This document shows, in pieces, positions 1-8,526 of a stretch of DNA of 64,000 bases. Location of the stretch: positions 99,774-163,773 of the forward strand of contig NZ_JAGPXB010000007.1 of NCBI RefSeq assembly GCF_018069925.1, given 5' to 3'. The notes beneath the pieces are model-generated. The model was not told the DNA's origin. It did no database searches and was given only the letters and a program-made list of their open reading frames with translations. Position numbers and translations under genes: made by a program. Source of the stretch: Flavobacterium erciyesense (GTDB lineage: Bacteria > Bacteroidota > Bacteroidia > Flavobacteriales > Flavobacteriaceae). The first letter of the stretch is position 1. Every line of letters starts with the position of its first letter.

Positions 1-1691
1 GAATGACAATTAGTTGGTTTCGCCATAGTATAGCCACAATAATGGCATCGCAATTGATTTTTATTTTTATGATAAGTCAAACTTACGTCACATTGCTGAC
101 ATTGCGGAACATGCCCACAAGTCATACATTCTACCACAGGTGAATAACCCCTTCTATTCTGAAATAAAATTACTTGTTCTCCCAACGAAAGTGCTTGCCC
201 CATCTCAGCAATTAAAACATCACTAAAATGACCTGTCATTTTTTTCCTGAAATATTTATCTTTTAAATCAACCAATTCAATGACCGGTAGCTGCACGTTA
301 CCGTATCGTTTACTAAGCTCAACTAATCCAAACTTTCCGGATTGTGCATTGTAATAGGTTTCGATACTTGGTGTTGCAGATCCTAGTAGCACCTTAGCTT
401 TATGAGAATGAGCCAATACAATAGCCGCATCTCTCGCATGATAACGTGGCGCAGGATCTACTTGTTTAAAGGTTTGTTCGTGCTCTTCATCTACTATAAC
501 CAAACCTAGATTTGAAAATGGTAAAAACAAAGCAGAACGGGCACCAATAACAACTTGCGCTTTTTCTGAATTTGACAAAACTTGCCTCCATACTTCAATA
601 CGCTCGTTATTATTGTATTTGGAATGATAAACAGCCACTTTGTTACCAAAATAAGCATTTAACCGGCTGACTAATTGAGTGGTCAACGCAATTTCAGGCA
701 ACAAATACAGGGTTTGTAATCCTGAGTTTAGATACTCTTGAATAAGCTGAATGTAGATTTCCGTTTTACCACTTGAGGTTACACCATGCAATAAGCAAAC
801 TTCTTTAGACTCAAAAACTGCCTTGATAGCCAAGCTCGCTTCCTCTTGTTGCTCACTCAATTTCAATTCGCTGGCATTTTTGGCTCCAAATTCTACGCGA
901 TCTGTTTCTAAAAAATACTCTTCGAAAATTTCTTTTGTTATTAAAGCTTTAACAACTGCAATTGATGACTGTGTTATTTCTACTAATTTCTTTACTGTTA
1001 CCGGCTTTTTTTCACTTGCACTAAGTTGAAAAAAAGCCATCACAATTTCTCGTTGTTTTTGAGCGTTTTTTAAGTTGTTTAGCAAAACACCCAAACCCAA
1101 ATCGCCATCATATTGAGAGTGCAAGCGCACATATCGAATTAATTTGGGCTTATAACTTTCTTGAATCGCTTCCTGAAGTACTAAAATATTTTTATCAACT
1201 AACTTTTGAATGACAGGAAAGATATTCTTCTTGTTCAATATTGCAATAATATCGTTGACTTTTAAGGTAGCTTGTTGTTGTAGCGCCTCGTACACTAAAA
1301 ACTCATCGTCACTTAATAGTGAAACATCTATTATTGTACTATTTTGCTGCGAAATAACTGTTTCACTCTCCAACAACAAAGCGCTTGGCATGGCACCGCG
1401 GTACACATCACCAATAGCACACATGTAATACGATGCAATCCATTGCCAGTGTTGTATTTGAATCTCAGTAACAACTGGTTTTTCATCTAATATTTGGTTA
1501 ATTTCTTTTGCTTCATACAAAACAGGCGCGTTTTGATGCGTAGCTATCGCTAAACCAGTATAAATTTTACTTTTACCAAACGGAACCGCTAAGCGCATCC
1601 CTATTTGAATAAACTTATATTCTTCCTCGGAAATAGCATACGTAAAGGTCTTAGCCAAAGATAGCGGCAAAATTACTTCAACAAAATACAT
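1..1691 (-). CDS. priA: Primosomal protein N' (replication restart helicase PriA), C-terminal part cut by window edge
   Basis: PriA is a superfamily 2 DNA helicase that recognises stalled forks and reloads the replisome. About 563 N-terminal codons are present; the gene runs off the left edge. The Walker A region reads GVTSSGKTEIYIQ (near base 765), the DEAH-type box is DEEH (near base 500), and the last visible codons carry RCHYCGY, the first half of the zinc-binding cysteine cluster that follows the helicase core. The ATG at 1691 gives MYFVEVILPLS, a normal PriA N-terminus. The family is about 730-820 residues, so roughly a third is missing from view. The reading frame is open throughout. 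Identification is firm because of the combination of helicase motifs and the CxxC cluster. Confidence 0.95.
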   Translation of the reverse strand, partial: MYFVEVILPLSLAKTFTYAISEEEYKFIQIGMRLAVPFGKSKIYTGLAIATHQNAPVLYEAKEINQILDEKPVVTEIQIQHWQWIASYYMCAIGDVYRGAMPSALLLESETVISQQNSTIIDVSLLSDDEFLVYEALQQQATLKVNDIIAILNKKNIFPVIQKLVDKNILVLQEAIQESYKPKLIRYVRLHSQYDGDLGLGVLLNNLKNAQKQREIVMAFFQLSASEKKPVTVKKLVEITQSSIAVVKALITKEIFEEYFLETDRVEFGAKNASELKLSEQQEEASLAIKAVFESKEVCLLHGVTSSGKTEIYIQLIQEYLNSGLQTLYLLPEIALTTQLVSRLNAYFGNKVAVYHSKYNNNERIEVWRQVLSNSEKAQVVIGARSALFLPFSNLGLVIVDEEHEQTFKQVDPAPRYHARDAAIVLAHSHKAKVLLGSATPSIETYYNAQSGKFGLVELSKRYGNVQLPVIELVDLKDKYFRKKMTGHFSDVLIAEMGQALSLGEQVILFQNRRGYSPVVECMTCGHVPQCQQCDVSLTYHKNKNQLRCHYCGYTMAKPTNCH

Positions 1692-1760
1692 GTATTATTT
1701 TTTTACTTTGAAAGCTTATTACTTTACGTTTTTGATTTATTCAAAACCTAAATGAGGCGT

Positions 1761-2189
1761 TTATTTAACTCTATTCCAAGTTTGAGTACGACCAAAAAGA
1801 GATACTCCAATGTACCCTCGTACATTTAATTTATCATTCCCCTCAAGTGCAATAAAACATTTGTACTGCTTTCCGGTTGTTGGATCTACAATTTTCCCTC
1901 CATTGTATTCTTTTCCGTCTTTTTTAAGACCTTTAATGATAACAAGACCCATTACTGGTTTGTTTTTATCTTCTCCAGTACATAAAGTACAAAGGCTTTT
2001 TCTTTTATCTGCCTCTACGATATCAACAATTTTACCATACAAAAGTCCAGCACGTTCATAAATTTCGACCGTAGATTTAGGCTTACCTGTTTCATCGTCA
2101 ATAGTTTTCCATTTACCAACTACTTGATTATTTTGGCCATAAAATGCCATTGAAATCATAATTGCTACTGCGGTAATCACTTTTTTCAT
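1761..2189 (-). CDS. Secreted DUF2147 family protein
   Basis: A 142-residue protein with a clear signal peptide (MKKVITAVAIMISMAFYGQ) followed by a single DUF2147 domain. Typical family features are VGKWKTIDDETGKPKS near residue 24, a CTLCTG cysteine pair near residue 92, and GRTQTWNRV at the C-terminus. The CxxC suggests a disulfide or metal site in the periplasm. The molecular function of DUF2147 is not known to me. It lies 47 bases downstream of the YihY-family gene in the same direction, so it may be the last gene of a nadC-yihY-DUF2147 transcription unit. Length is normal for the family. Confidence 0.85.
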   Translation of the reverse strand: MKKVITAVAIMISMAFYGQNNQVVGKWKTIDDETGKPKSTVEIYERAGLLYGKIVDIVEADKRKSLCTLCTGEDKNKPVMGLVIIKGLKKDGKEYNGGKIVDPTTGKQYKCFIALEGNDKLNVRGYIGVSLFGRTQTWNRVK

Positions 2190-2236
2190 TCTAATCTTAT
2201 TTTTATTATTTTTTACTAAAACTATTCCCTTTTAAA

Positions 2237-3145
2237 CTACTCTTTTTTTGCACGCAACTTAGAGACTGTTGCATTCAATTCAAATCCCAACAACAAAATT
2301 ACACAGTTAATCCAGATGTAAAACATCAAAATTAAAAGCGTTCCAATGGAGCCATACAACTCATTGTACTTAGAAAACTTGGTTACCCAAATCCCGAAAA
2401 GATAAGAATCAATTAAAATTAAAATTGTTGTGAATACAGATCCTATCGAGATAAATGCTCTATTGCCTACTCTTTTAGTTCCGAATTTAAAAAGTACCGA
2501 CGTAGTAAGCAAAATCATCAAAATTACAAAGGCATATCTACCTGCAACGATGAGTAAAACTTGATCACTAAATACTGTTTTTTGCAACAAAACTTCAAAA
2601 ACAACAATGGTTGCTACGGTAACCAAAAGTAAAACCGACAACAACAAAGACATTGCTAAAGCCACCAAATACTGCCTAACAAAACCCCTTTTTACAATAA
2701 CATGTCTTGAAGTTTGAAAACCACCAAGAATTCCGTTTAAACCATTTGCCATCAAAAAAATAGATAACATAAAACCCGAAGACAGCAAACCAGAATCACT
2801 ATTATTCAAAATATCACTGATGATTTTATAAATAGCATCATAGGTATTGGGCGGAACACCATCTTTAACGAATAGTAAAAAATCCTCCTGAAAACCATCA
2901 ATTGGAATAAAAGGAATCAAATTCAAAATAAAAAGTGCAAAGGGAAACAAAGCCATAAAAAAACTAAAAGCAATGGCACTGGCATGATACGGAACGGCAC
3001 TTTCAACAATTCCTTTACTGTAAAGAACAATCAAATCATATAAAGACAAACCTTGTAACCATGGTAACTTCAATTTTTGAAGTCCCGAGATTACATGCCT
3101 AATCACAGGCATTTTAACAAGTTTATCTTCTAATAAGAGATTCAT
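2237..3145 (-). CDS. YihY/virulence factor BrkB family inner-membrane protein
   Basis: A 302-residue integral membrane protein with about six hydrophobic helices and the family signature around YHASAIAFSFFMALFPFALF (residues ~53-72). Such proteins were once called ribonuclease BN by mistake; the actual function is unsettled, with proposals of transport or envelope maintenance. The ATG overlaps the end of nadC by four bases (3142-3145), which argues for translational coupling and a shared transcript. The C-terminal tail is short and basic (KLRAKKE). Family assignment is secure and function is open. Confidence 0.88.
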   Translation of the reverse strand: MNLLLEDKLVKMPVIRHVISGLQKLKLPWLQGLSLYDLIVLYSKGIVESAVPYHASAIAFSFFMALFPFALFILNLIPFIPIDGFQEDFLLFVKDGVPPNTYDAIYKIISDILNNSDSGLLSSGFMLSIFLMANGLNGILGGFQTSRHVIVKRGFVRQYLVALAMSLLLSVLLLVTVATIVVFEVLLQKTVFSDQVLLIVAGRYAFVILMILLTTSVLFKFGTKRVGNRAFISIGSVFTTILILIDSYLFGIWVTKFSKYNELYGSIGTLLILMFYIWINCVILLLGFELNATVSKLRAKKE

Positions 3146-3999
3146 ATTGCTTTTAAACTCAAGTCCATGTTATAAACAGAGTGAGTCAATGCTCCTGAAG
3201 AAATGTAATTTACTCCACATTCTGCATAGGCTCTAATCGTGCTTTCGTTGATATTTCCGGACGATTCCGTCAGACATTTATCTCCAATTAGCGCAACTGC
3301 TTTTTTGGTATCTTCAAAGTTAAAGTTGTCAATTAGAATTCTGAAAACACCTTCACTTTCTAAAATTTCCTCAATTTCAGCTAAATTTCTTGCCTCTACA
3401 ATAATCTTTAGATCGAGCTTATTTGCTTCAAGGTAAGCTTTGGTTTTTGCAATTGCCAACGTAATTCCCCCAGCAAAATCATTATGATTATCCTTAAGCA
3501 TTACCATATCATACAAAGCAAATCGATGATTTTCTCCGCCACCAATTTTTACAGCCCACTTTTCACAAGCTCTAAATCCCGGTGTGGTTTTTCGAGTATC
3601 TAAAATTTTAGTCTGAGTTCCTTCTAACAATTGTACATATTGATTGGTTTTCGTGGCGATTGCGGACATTCTTTGCATCGAATTTAAAACTACTCTCTCT
3701 GCTTTCAAGATGGATTGTGAACTACCACTTACGTGAAAAACGACATCTCCTTTTTTTACAAAATTCCCATCTTCAATAAAAGTTTCAACTTGCAAATCAG
3801 CATCAACGTATGCAAAAACCTTTTTTGCAAAAGCTACACCAGCGATGATCCCATCTTCTTTTACCAATAACTTCGCTTTTCCTGCTGCATCAATAGGAAT
3901 GCAAGCTAGTGAACTATAATCTCCGGTTCCTACATCTTCTCGAATTGCATTTTCAATAATTAATTGTAATTCCTTTTCGAACTGTTTTTCGCTGATCAT
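3142..3999 (-). CDS. nadC: Nicotinate-nucleotide diphosphorylase (carboxylating), quinolinate phosphoribosyltransferase
   Basis: This enzyme converts quinolinate and PRPP to nicotinate mononucleotide, CO2 and pyrophosphate in de novo NAD synthesis, in the cytoplasm. The 285-residue protein has the family length. Seen motifs are ERVVLNSMQRMSAIAT, then DTRKTTPGFRACEKWAV with the substrate-binding Arg/Lys residues, GGGENHRFALYDMVMLKDNH, and the C-terminal phosphate-binding ESSGNI and SSGALTHS loops. It is the first gene of a likely three-gene minus-strand unit and overlaps the YihY gene by four bases. No nadA or nadB is in the window. Confidence 0.96.
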   Translation of the reverse strand: MISEKQFEKELQLIIENAIREDVGTGDYSSLACIPIDAAGKAKLLVKEDGIIAGVAFAKKVFAYVDADLQVETFIEDGNFVKKGDVVFHVSGSSQSILKAERVVLNSMQRMSAIATKTNQYVQLLEGTQTKILDTRKTTPGFRACEKWAVKIGGGENHRFALYDMVMLKDNHNDFAGGITLAIAKTKAYLEANKLDLKIIVEARNLAEIEEILESEGVFRILIDNFNFEDTKKAVALIGDKCLTESSGNINESTIRAYAECGVNYISSGALTHSVYNMDLSLKAI

Positions 4000-4193
4000 T
4001 TTTCGATAATTTTTGAATTGCTAAAATAGGTTATATTTTGCGGACTAGGAAATTTGGAAACAAGCAACTTTATTAAAAAATTGATAAATAAAGACTTTTT
4101 CACATGTAACTTCTGAGAACCAAAACCCTACCCTAATTATTTTGGCAAATAGCAATAATCAAGTATCTTTGAGTTTCTAAAGAATGAACTATT

Positions 4194-4616
4194 ATGAAAT
4201 CTTTGCTCTATTATAGCGCTGTTGCGCTCCTTACACTGACTTCTTGCAACAAAGAAACTCAAAAGCCTGCGCCAAATAAAATTGTAGTTCCTTTTACAGA
4301 AGTAGGACGCCAAATGAAAAGCGAAGTTCCAAATGCTACTCCAGCAACTAGTTTAGCCGTTGCGCCTACTAGCGCTGACGTAAATCCAGCACATGGCCAG
4401 CCAGGACACCGATGTGACATACCCGTAGGAGCTTCATTAAGCACACCTGCAGCTCCAACTCCTGCAGCAACACAAAAATCGGTACCACAAAGTACTACAA
4501 CACAGCCCGCAACAATTCCAGCACCTGTAGTCACTGAAGCAGGAATGAATCCGCCACATGGCCAAGAAAATCACCGCTGTGATATTGCCGTTGGTGCTCC
4601 ATTACCAAAAGTGTAA
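4194..4616 (+). CDS. Lipoprotein with two NPxHGQxxHRCDIxVGAxL motifs, function unknown
   Basis: A 140-residue protein with a lipoprotein signal (MKSLLYYSAVALLTLTSC; lipobox LTSC), so the mature protein is probably anchored in the envelope. The mature part is low-complexity and rich in Pro, Ala and Thr, and carries two copies of a compact motif: NPAHGQPGHRCDIPVGASL near residues 64-82 and NPPHGQENHRCDIAVGAPL near residues 119-137. Each copy holds two His and one Cys, separated by a linker of about 36 residues. I recognise the motif as recurring in uncharacterised Bacteroidota proteins but know no assigned function. Metal or haem binding is an inference from the His/Cys spacing. The CIA30 gene starts three bases after the stop, so the two are probably co-expressed. 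Confidence 0.8.
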   Translation: MKSLLYYSAVALLTLTSCNKETQKPAPNKIVVPFTEVGRQMKSEVPNATPATSLAVAPTSADVNPAHGQPGHRCDIPVGASLSTPAAPTPAATQKSVPQSTTTQPATIPAPVVTEAGMNPPHGQENHRCDIAVGAPLPKV

Positions 4617-4619
4617 AAA

Positions 4620-5129
4620 ATGGAAACAAACTCTTTGGAAACCATTATTCTTTTCGATTCAAGCCGAAAAGAAGATTTTGAAACTTGGCGTACCGTAAAC
4701 GACACCGTGATGGGAGGCGTTTCAAACAGCGAGATGAGAATTGAACGCGAAAACTTCGTGCTTTTTAAAGGTAAAGTATCCCTAGAAAATAATGGCGGTT
4801 TTTGCGCAACTAAACTAGATTGTCAAAATAGCGGTATATCACAAAAAGCTACAGTTTTTCTACGTGTAAAGGGCGATGGTAAACAGTATCAATTTCGTGT
4901 GAAGCAGTTTAAATCAGAACAACACGCCTTTACTTATACATTCACTATAGGTCCAGACTGGGAAGTAATCAAAATTCCAGTTGAAGAATTAACTCCTTTT
5001 TACAGAGGACGACAATTAGATTTACCTAATTACACCGGCGGAAATCTCGAAGAAATCACTTTTTTAATTGGTAACAAAGTAGCAGAAACTTTTGAATTGT
5101 ACATTGACAAAATCTGGATTAAATTTTAA
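4620..5129 (+). CDS. CIA30 (NDUFAF1-like) family protein
   Basis: A 169-residue protein matching the CIA30 domain, a galactose-binding-like beta-sandwich. Characteristic pieces are WRTVNDTVMGGVSNSEMRI (residues ~22-40), FKGKVSLENNGGFCATK, and YRGRQLDLPNYTGGNLEEITFLIGNK towards the C-terminus. In mitochondria NDUFAF1 is a complex I assembly factor; bacterial members are not well characterised and that role should not be assumed here. No signal peptide is seen, so it is probably cytoplasmic. It follows the two-motif lipoprotein after a three-base gap, which suggests a joint transcript. Confidence 0.85.
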   Translation: METNSLETIILFDSSRKEDFETWRTVNDTVMGGVSNSEMRIERENFVLFKGKVSLENNGGFCATKLDCQNSGISQKATVFLRVKGDGKQYQFRVKQFKSEQHAFTYTFTIGPDWEVIKIPVEELTPFYRGRQLDLPNYTGGNLEEITFLIGNKVAETFELYIDKIWIKF

Positions 5130-5162
5130 TTCAATCCACTTTTCCTTATCCAAGATTAGGAC

Positions 5163-5170
5163 TACCTTTG
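5163..5170 (+). promoter_or_regulatory. Promoter -7 element for rlmH
   Basis: TACCTTTG fits the Bacteroidota -7 consensus TAnnTTTG and lies 18 bases before the rlmH ATG. No convincing TTG is found at the usual distance upstream, so only the -7 half is claimed. The TTG at 5168, a formally possible start in frame with rlmH, is the end of this element and is therefore unlikely to be translated. Confidence 0.5.
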
Positions 5171-5188
5171 CCCAAAAGCATTACTTTT

Positions 5189-5662
5189 ATGAATATTAAG
5201 CTTATTGCAATAGGAAAAACCGACAACAAAGCGTTACAAACTTTAATTGACGATTATACAAAACGGTTGTCGTTTTACATCAAATTTGACCTAGAAATCA
5301 TCCCTGACATCAAAAATGTAAAAAATCTTAGCGAAAGCCAACAAAAGGAAAAAGAAGGAGAATTGATACTTTCTAAAATTACTGCAACTGACCAATTGAT
5401 TCTCCTGGATGAAAACGGTAAAAATTTTTCGAGCGTAGGTTTCTCGGCCGAATTACAAAAGAAAATGAATTCAGGAATAAAAACTTTGGTATTTGTAATT
5501 GGAGGTCCTTACGGATTTTCTGATACTGTTTACGCAAAAGCACAAGGCAAAATTTCCCTTTCGCTCATGACTTTTTCGCACCAAATGGTTCGGCTATTTT
5601 TTATTGAGCAATTATATCGTGGCTTTACTATTTTGCGAAATGAACCCTATCACCATCAATAA
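5189..5662 (+). CDS. rlmH: 23S rRNA (pseudouridine1915-N3)-methyltransferase RlmH
   Basis: RlmH is a SPOUT-class methyltransferase that modifies pseudouridine 1915 in helix 69 of 23S rRNA, on assembled 70S ribosomes. Starting at the ATG at 5189 gives MNIKLIAIGKT and 157 residues, the usual size. The SAM-binding knot is visible as FVIGGPYGF, followed by LSLMTFSHQMVRLFFIEQLY and the highly conserved C-terminus NEPYHH(Q). A longer frame from the TTG at 5168 is rejected because that codon sits in a promoter -7 box. The gene converges on folP. Confidence 0.96.
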   Translation: MNIKLIAIGKTDNKALQTLIDDYTKRLSFYIKFDLEIIPDIKNVKNLSESQQKEKEGELILSKITATDQLILLDENGKNFSSVGFSAELQKKMNSGIKTLVFVIGGPYGFSDTVYAKAQGKISLSLMTFSHQMVRLFFIEQLYRGFTILRNEPYHHQ

Positions 5663-5674
5663 ATTGATTAATAA

Positions 5675-6496
5675 TTATTTCAAGTTTTGAAGCAAAGTAA
5701 CACACTCCTTAGCTTCTTTCACATCATGCACTCTCAGTATCTTAGCGCCCTTGGTTAGTGCAACCGTATTTAAGATCGTTGTACCATTTAAGGCTTCCTG
5801 AGCGGTTGTTTCTAAAGTTTTATAAATCATAGATTTACGAGAAATACCCACAAGCAAAGGCAACTCAAGAATGTGAAAATGCTCTAATTTTTGGAAAATT
5901 TCAAAATTTTGAACTAAAGTTTTAGCAAAGCCAAAGCCAGGATCTACAATAAGATCATTAATACCAAAACTGCGTGCCAATGCTATTTTTTCAGAAAAAT
6001 AAGACAATAAATCTTTTACTACATTATCATAATTTGTCAAAGTTTGCATCGTTTGCGGATTGCCACGCATGTGCATCATGATATAGGGAACTTGGTATTT
6101 GGCCACAACTTCAAACATGGCAGCATCTAAACTCCCCGCCGAAATATCATTAATAAGAGCTGCTCCGCGATCAAGAGTAGCTTTTGCAACAGCGCTCCTA
6201 AAAGTATCTATTGATAATAACGTGTCAGGAAAATATTTTAAAATCAATTCAATTACGGGCACAATGCGGTCAATTTCTTCTTGCTCGGTTACAAATTCGG
6301 CGTTAGGCTTACTAGAATAAGCACCTACATCAATAAAAGTAGCGCCTGCCTGTAGCATTTTTTCTATCTGAGTCAAAATAGCAGTTTCCTCTTTATATTT
6401 CCCGCCATCAAAAAACGAATTGGGTGTAATATTTAAAACCCCCATCACCTTCGGACTGCTTAAATCGATTAAATTTCCTTTACAGTTAATTGTCAT
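5675..6496 (-). CDS. folP: Dihydropteroate synthase
   Basis: FolP condenses 6-hydroxymethyl-dihydropterin pyrophosphate with p-aminobenzoate to dihydropteroate in folate synthesis and is the sulfonamide target. The 273-residue protein shows GVLNITPNSFFDGGKY (residues ~19-34), SIDTFRSAVAKATLDRGAAL, NDISAG, MHMRGNPQTMQ, DPGFGFAKTL and GISRKSMI, covering both the pterin and the pABA-binding loops. It is divergent from the DUF1599 cluster and ends 12 bases from the end of rlmH. No sign of truncation. Confidence 0.97.
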   Translation of the reverse strand: MTINCKGNLIDLSSPKVMGVLNITPNSFFDGGKYKEETAILTQIEKMLQAGATFIDVGAYSSKPNAEFVTEQEEIDRIVPVIELILKYFPDTLLSIDTFRSAVAKATLDRGAALINDISAGSLDAAMFEVVAKYQVPYIMMHMRGNPQTMQTLTNYDNVVKDLLSYFSEKIALARSFGINDLIVDPGFGFAKTLVQNFEIFQKLEHFHILELPLLVGISRKSMIYKTLETTAQEALNGTTILNTVALTKGAKILRVHDVKEAKECVTLLQNLK

Positions 6497-6587
6497 TTTA
6501 TACTTGTTTTAATTCAATTCCTTTTGCAGTAGAGCCCAAACCAGCAAGATGAAATTTTAATATGAGTGGCGTAACAACTTTGGAACT

Positions 6588-6617
6588 TTGTACTTCGGTC
6601 TTAATTCTTTACTTTTG
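6588..6617 (+). promoter_or_regulatory. Bacteroidota-type promoter for the DUF1599/DoxX unit
   Basis: TTG at 6588-6590 (as TTTG 6587-6590), 19 bases, then TACTTTTG at 6610-6617. This is a very good match to TTG-N17-23-TAnnTTTG. The DUF1599 ATG follows 30 bases later. An apparent upstream start codon at 6588 is actually the -33 element. Confidence 0.75.
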
Positions 6618-6647
6618 AAAAAAATTGAATACAAATATACAGCAATA

Positions 6648-7196
6648 ATGAAGAATACTTCACAAGAATATGATGCCGTGATTGCCATATGTCGCAGCCT
6701 TTTTGTTAACAAAATGAAAGATTACGGTTGTGCTTGGCGCATTTTACGACTCCCATCGCTAACTGATCAAATTTACATCAAAGCACAGCGCATTAGAAGT
6801 CTTCAAGAAAACGCTACACGCAAAATTGATGAGGATGAAACGGGCGAATTTATCGGTATCATCAATTATGCAGTAATGGCTTTAATACAATTGGAACTTG
6901 GAGTTGTAGAACAACCCGATCTTGAAGTGGCCAAAGCAACCGCTTTGTACGACGCTAAAATTACTTTAACCAAAGAACTCATGGAAGCTAAAAATCACGA
7001 TTATGGTGAGGCTTGGCGCGAAATGCGTGTGGCATCCTTAACCGATTTAATTTTGCAAAAACTACTTCGCGTAAAACAAATCGAGGATAATAAAGGAAAA
7101 ACCTTGGTATCAGAAGGAATTGATGCCAATTATCAAGACATGCTTAATTATGCTGTTTTCGCACTAATTTTAATGGGCTTTGGCTCTCAAAAATAA
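6648..7196 (+). CDS. DUF1599 domain protein (duplicated domain)
   Basis: A 182-residue protein made of two similar halves, each with a helix carrying a conserved acidic/aromatic pattern: MKDYGCAWRILRLPSLTDQI in the first and KNHDYGEAWREMRVASLTDL in the second. This internal duplication is the hallmark of DUF1599. The helical pattern resembles nucleotide-pyrophosphohydrolase-like folds, but no activity is known to me. I chose the ATG at 6648 because the longer in-frame extension begins inside the -33 promoter element. The DoxX-like gene starts nine bases after the stop, so the two form an operon. The neighbourhood folP, DUF1599, DoxX, thioredoxin, tpiA, prmA looks like a conserved order in this family. 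Confidence 0.88.
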   Translation: MKNTSQEYDAVIAICRSLFVNKMKDYGCAWRILRLPSLTDQIYIKAQRIRSLQENATRKIDEDETGEFIGIINYAVMALIQLELGVVEQPDLEVAKATALYDAKITLTKELMEAKNHDYGEAWREMRVASLTDLILQKLLRVKQIEDNKGKTLVSEGIDANYQDMLNYAVFALILMGFGSQK

Positions 7197-7205
7197 TTTC
7201 TTCAC

Positions 7206-8306
7206 ATGAAAAATGCAATTACTCAATTTTCTAGAATATTTGTTGGAATCCTTTTTATCATTTCAGGATTAATCAAATTGAATGACCCAGTAGGATTCTC
7301 GTACAAACTTGCCGAATACTTCAGCGAACCCGTTTTTAACTTACCTATTTTCGTTCCTTTTGCTTTAGCGATTGCGCTATTTCTTGTAATACTTGAAGTG
7401 GTTTTAGGTATAATGCTGTTAATTGGTTACAAAACAAAGTTTACTGTTTGGAGCTTACTTATTTTAATTGTCTTATTCACATTCTTAACTTTTTACTCGG
7501 CTTACTTTAATGTGGTAAAAGATTGTGGTTGCTTTGGTGATGCATTAAAATTAACACCTTGGGAATCATTTACAAAAGATGTGGTCTTGTTAGTTTTTAT
7601 TTTGATTTTGTACCGAAACCAAAAACTAATCAAACCCTTATTTCCTGCCGCTGTGCAAAATACTTTGTTTTTAGGAAGCATTGCAGCTTCGGTATTCATG
7701 GGCTATTGGGTACTGAATCACTTGCCTATCATCGATTTTAGACCATACAAAGTGGGCAACAGCATTCAAGAAGGCATGAAAATTCCTGATGGCGCTCCAA
7801 AATCGGTAGTTGAAATGGTATTTATTTACAAAGTAGACGGTGTTGATAAAGAATTCAAAGAGGCTGATTTAATGGCGATACCAGAAGGAGCCGTATTTGT
7901 TGACCGAAAAGACAAGGTAATTACTGAAGGCTACGTTCCTCCTATTCATGATTTTATTATGGAAAAAGACGGTTCTGATTATAAAGACGAATTTTTGAAT
8001 GCTCCTAAATTACTTTTAATTACGGCTTATGATTTACCAAATGCTGATGCTGATGGGATGAAAAAGTTAGCAAATTTAAGTAAAACCGCTATCGCAAAAG
8101 GGTATCAGGTTGTAGGAATGACGGCTTCATTACCAGAGGATATAGCTGCGGCTCAAAAAAAATACGGTTACAATTTTGATTTTTATTTTTGTGATGCAAT
8201 CACAGTTAAAACTATTGAAAGAGCAAATCCAAGTATTATACTTCTTGAAAAAGGTACCGTAAAACAAAAAGTACACCATCAAGACTTGGATCAAATCAAG
8301 TGGTAG
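7206..8306 (+). CDS. DoxX/MauE-type membrane protein, BT_3928-like
   Basis: A 366-residue protein with an N-terminal membrane domain of about four helices (residues ~5-170) of the DoxX/MauE type. The sequence FSRIFVGILFIISGLIKLNDP and the Cys pair in KDCGCFGDALKLTPWESF (residues ~101-118) are typical. The C-terminal part (residues ~200-366) is hydrophilic and looks thioredoxin-fold-like without an obvious CxxC. The architecture matches the Bacteroidota family I know as BT_3928. A role in periplasmic redox transfer is an inference from the MauE-like Cys pair and the TlpA-like thioredoxin gene that follows. It is cotranscribed with DUF1599 and ends at a strong terminator. Confidence 0.82.
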   Translation: MKNAITQFSRIFVGILFIISGLIKLNDPVGFSYKLAEYFSEPVFNLPIFVPFALAIALFLVILEVVLGIMLLIGYKTKFTVWSLLILIVLFTFLTFYSAYFNVVKDCGCFGDALKLTPWESFTKDVVLLVFILILYRNQKLIKPLFPAAVQNTLFLGSIAASVFMGYWVLNHLPIIDFRPYKVGNSIQEGMKIPDGAPKSVVEMVFIYKVDGVDKEFKEADLMAIPEGAVFVDRKDKVITEGYVPPIHDFIMEKDGSDYKDEFLNAPKLLLITAYDLPNADADGMKKLANLSKTAIAKGYQVVGMTASLPEDIAAAQKKYGYNFDFYFCDAITVKTIERANPSIILLEKGTVKQKVHHQDLDQIKW

Positions 8307-8323
8307 AAAAAAGTTAAAAATAT

Positions 8324-8362
8324 AAAGTCGTAAATACTCTCATGAGTTTTACGACTTTTTTT
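8324..8362 (+). terminator. Rho-independent terminator after the DoxX-like gene
   Basis: AAAGTCGTAAA (8324-8334) pairs with TTTACGACTTT (8348-8358), with an inner ACTC/GAGT stem, and a run of T follows. It separates the DUF1599/DoxX unit from the thioredoxin gene. Confidence 0.8.
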
Positions 8363-8479
8363 ATGACTTTAAATCAAAATATTGCATTGCAAAAACTCAA
8401 AAGTGTTACAAAATTACTATACGATAACGATATAATTTTGTGATTTTCGAATAATAATTTCAAAAATGCTTTTTCTCTA

Positions 8480-8509
8480 TTTGGCATTACATTTGTTTGC
8501 GTAACTTTG
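8480..8509 (+). promoter_or_regulatory. Bacteroidota-type promoter for the thioredoxin-tpiA unit
   Basis: TTTG at 8480-8483, 18 bases, then TAACTTTG at 8502-8509, followed 18 bases later by the thioredoxin-family ATG at 8527. The match to the family consensus is full. Confidence 0.72.
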
Positions 8510-8526
8510 TTAAAAACAAAATAAAA

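Noticed and set aside
4259..4534. Antisense open frame over the His/Cys lipoprotein (91 codons)
   Set aside because: It arises from the low-complexity Pro/Ala/Thr codons on the opposite strand; no start context or homology is visible.
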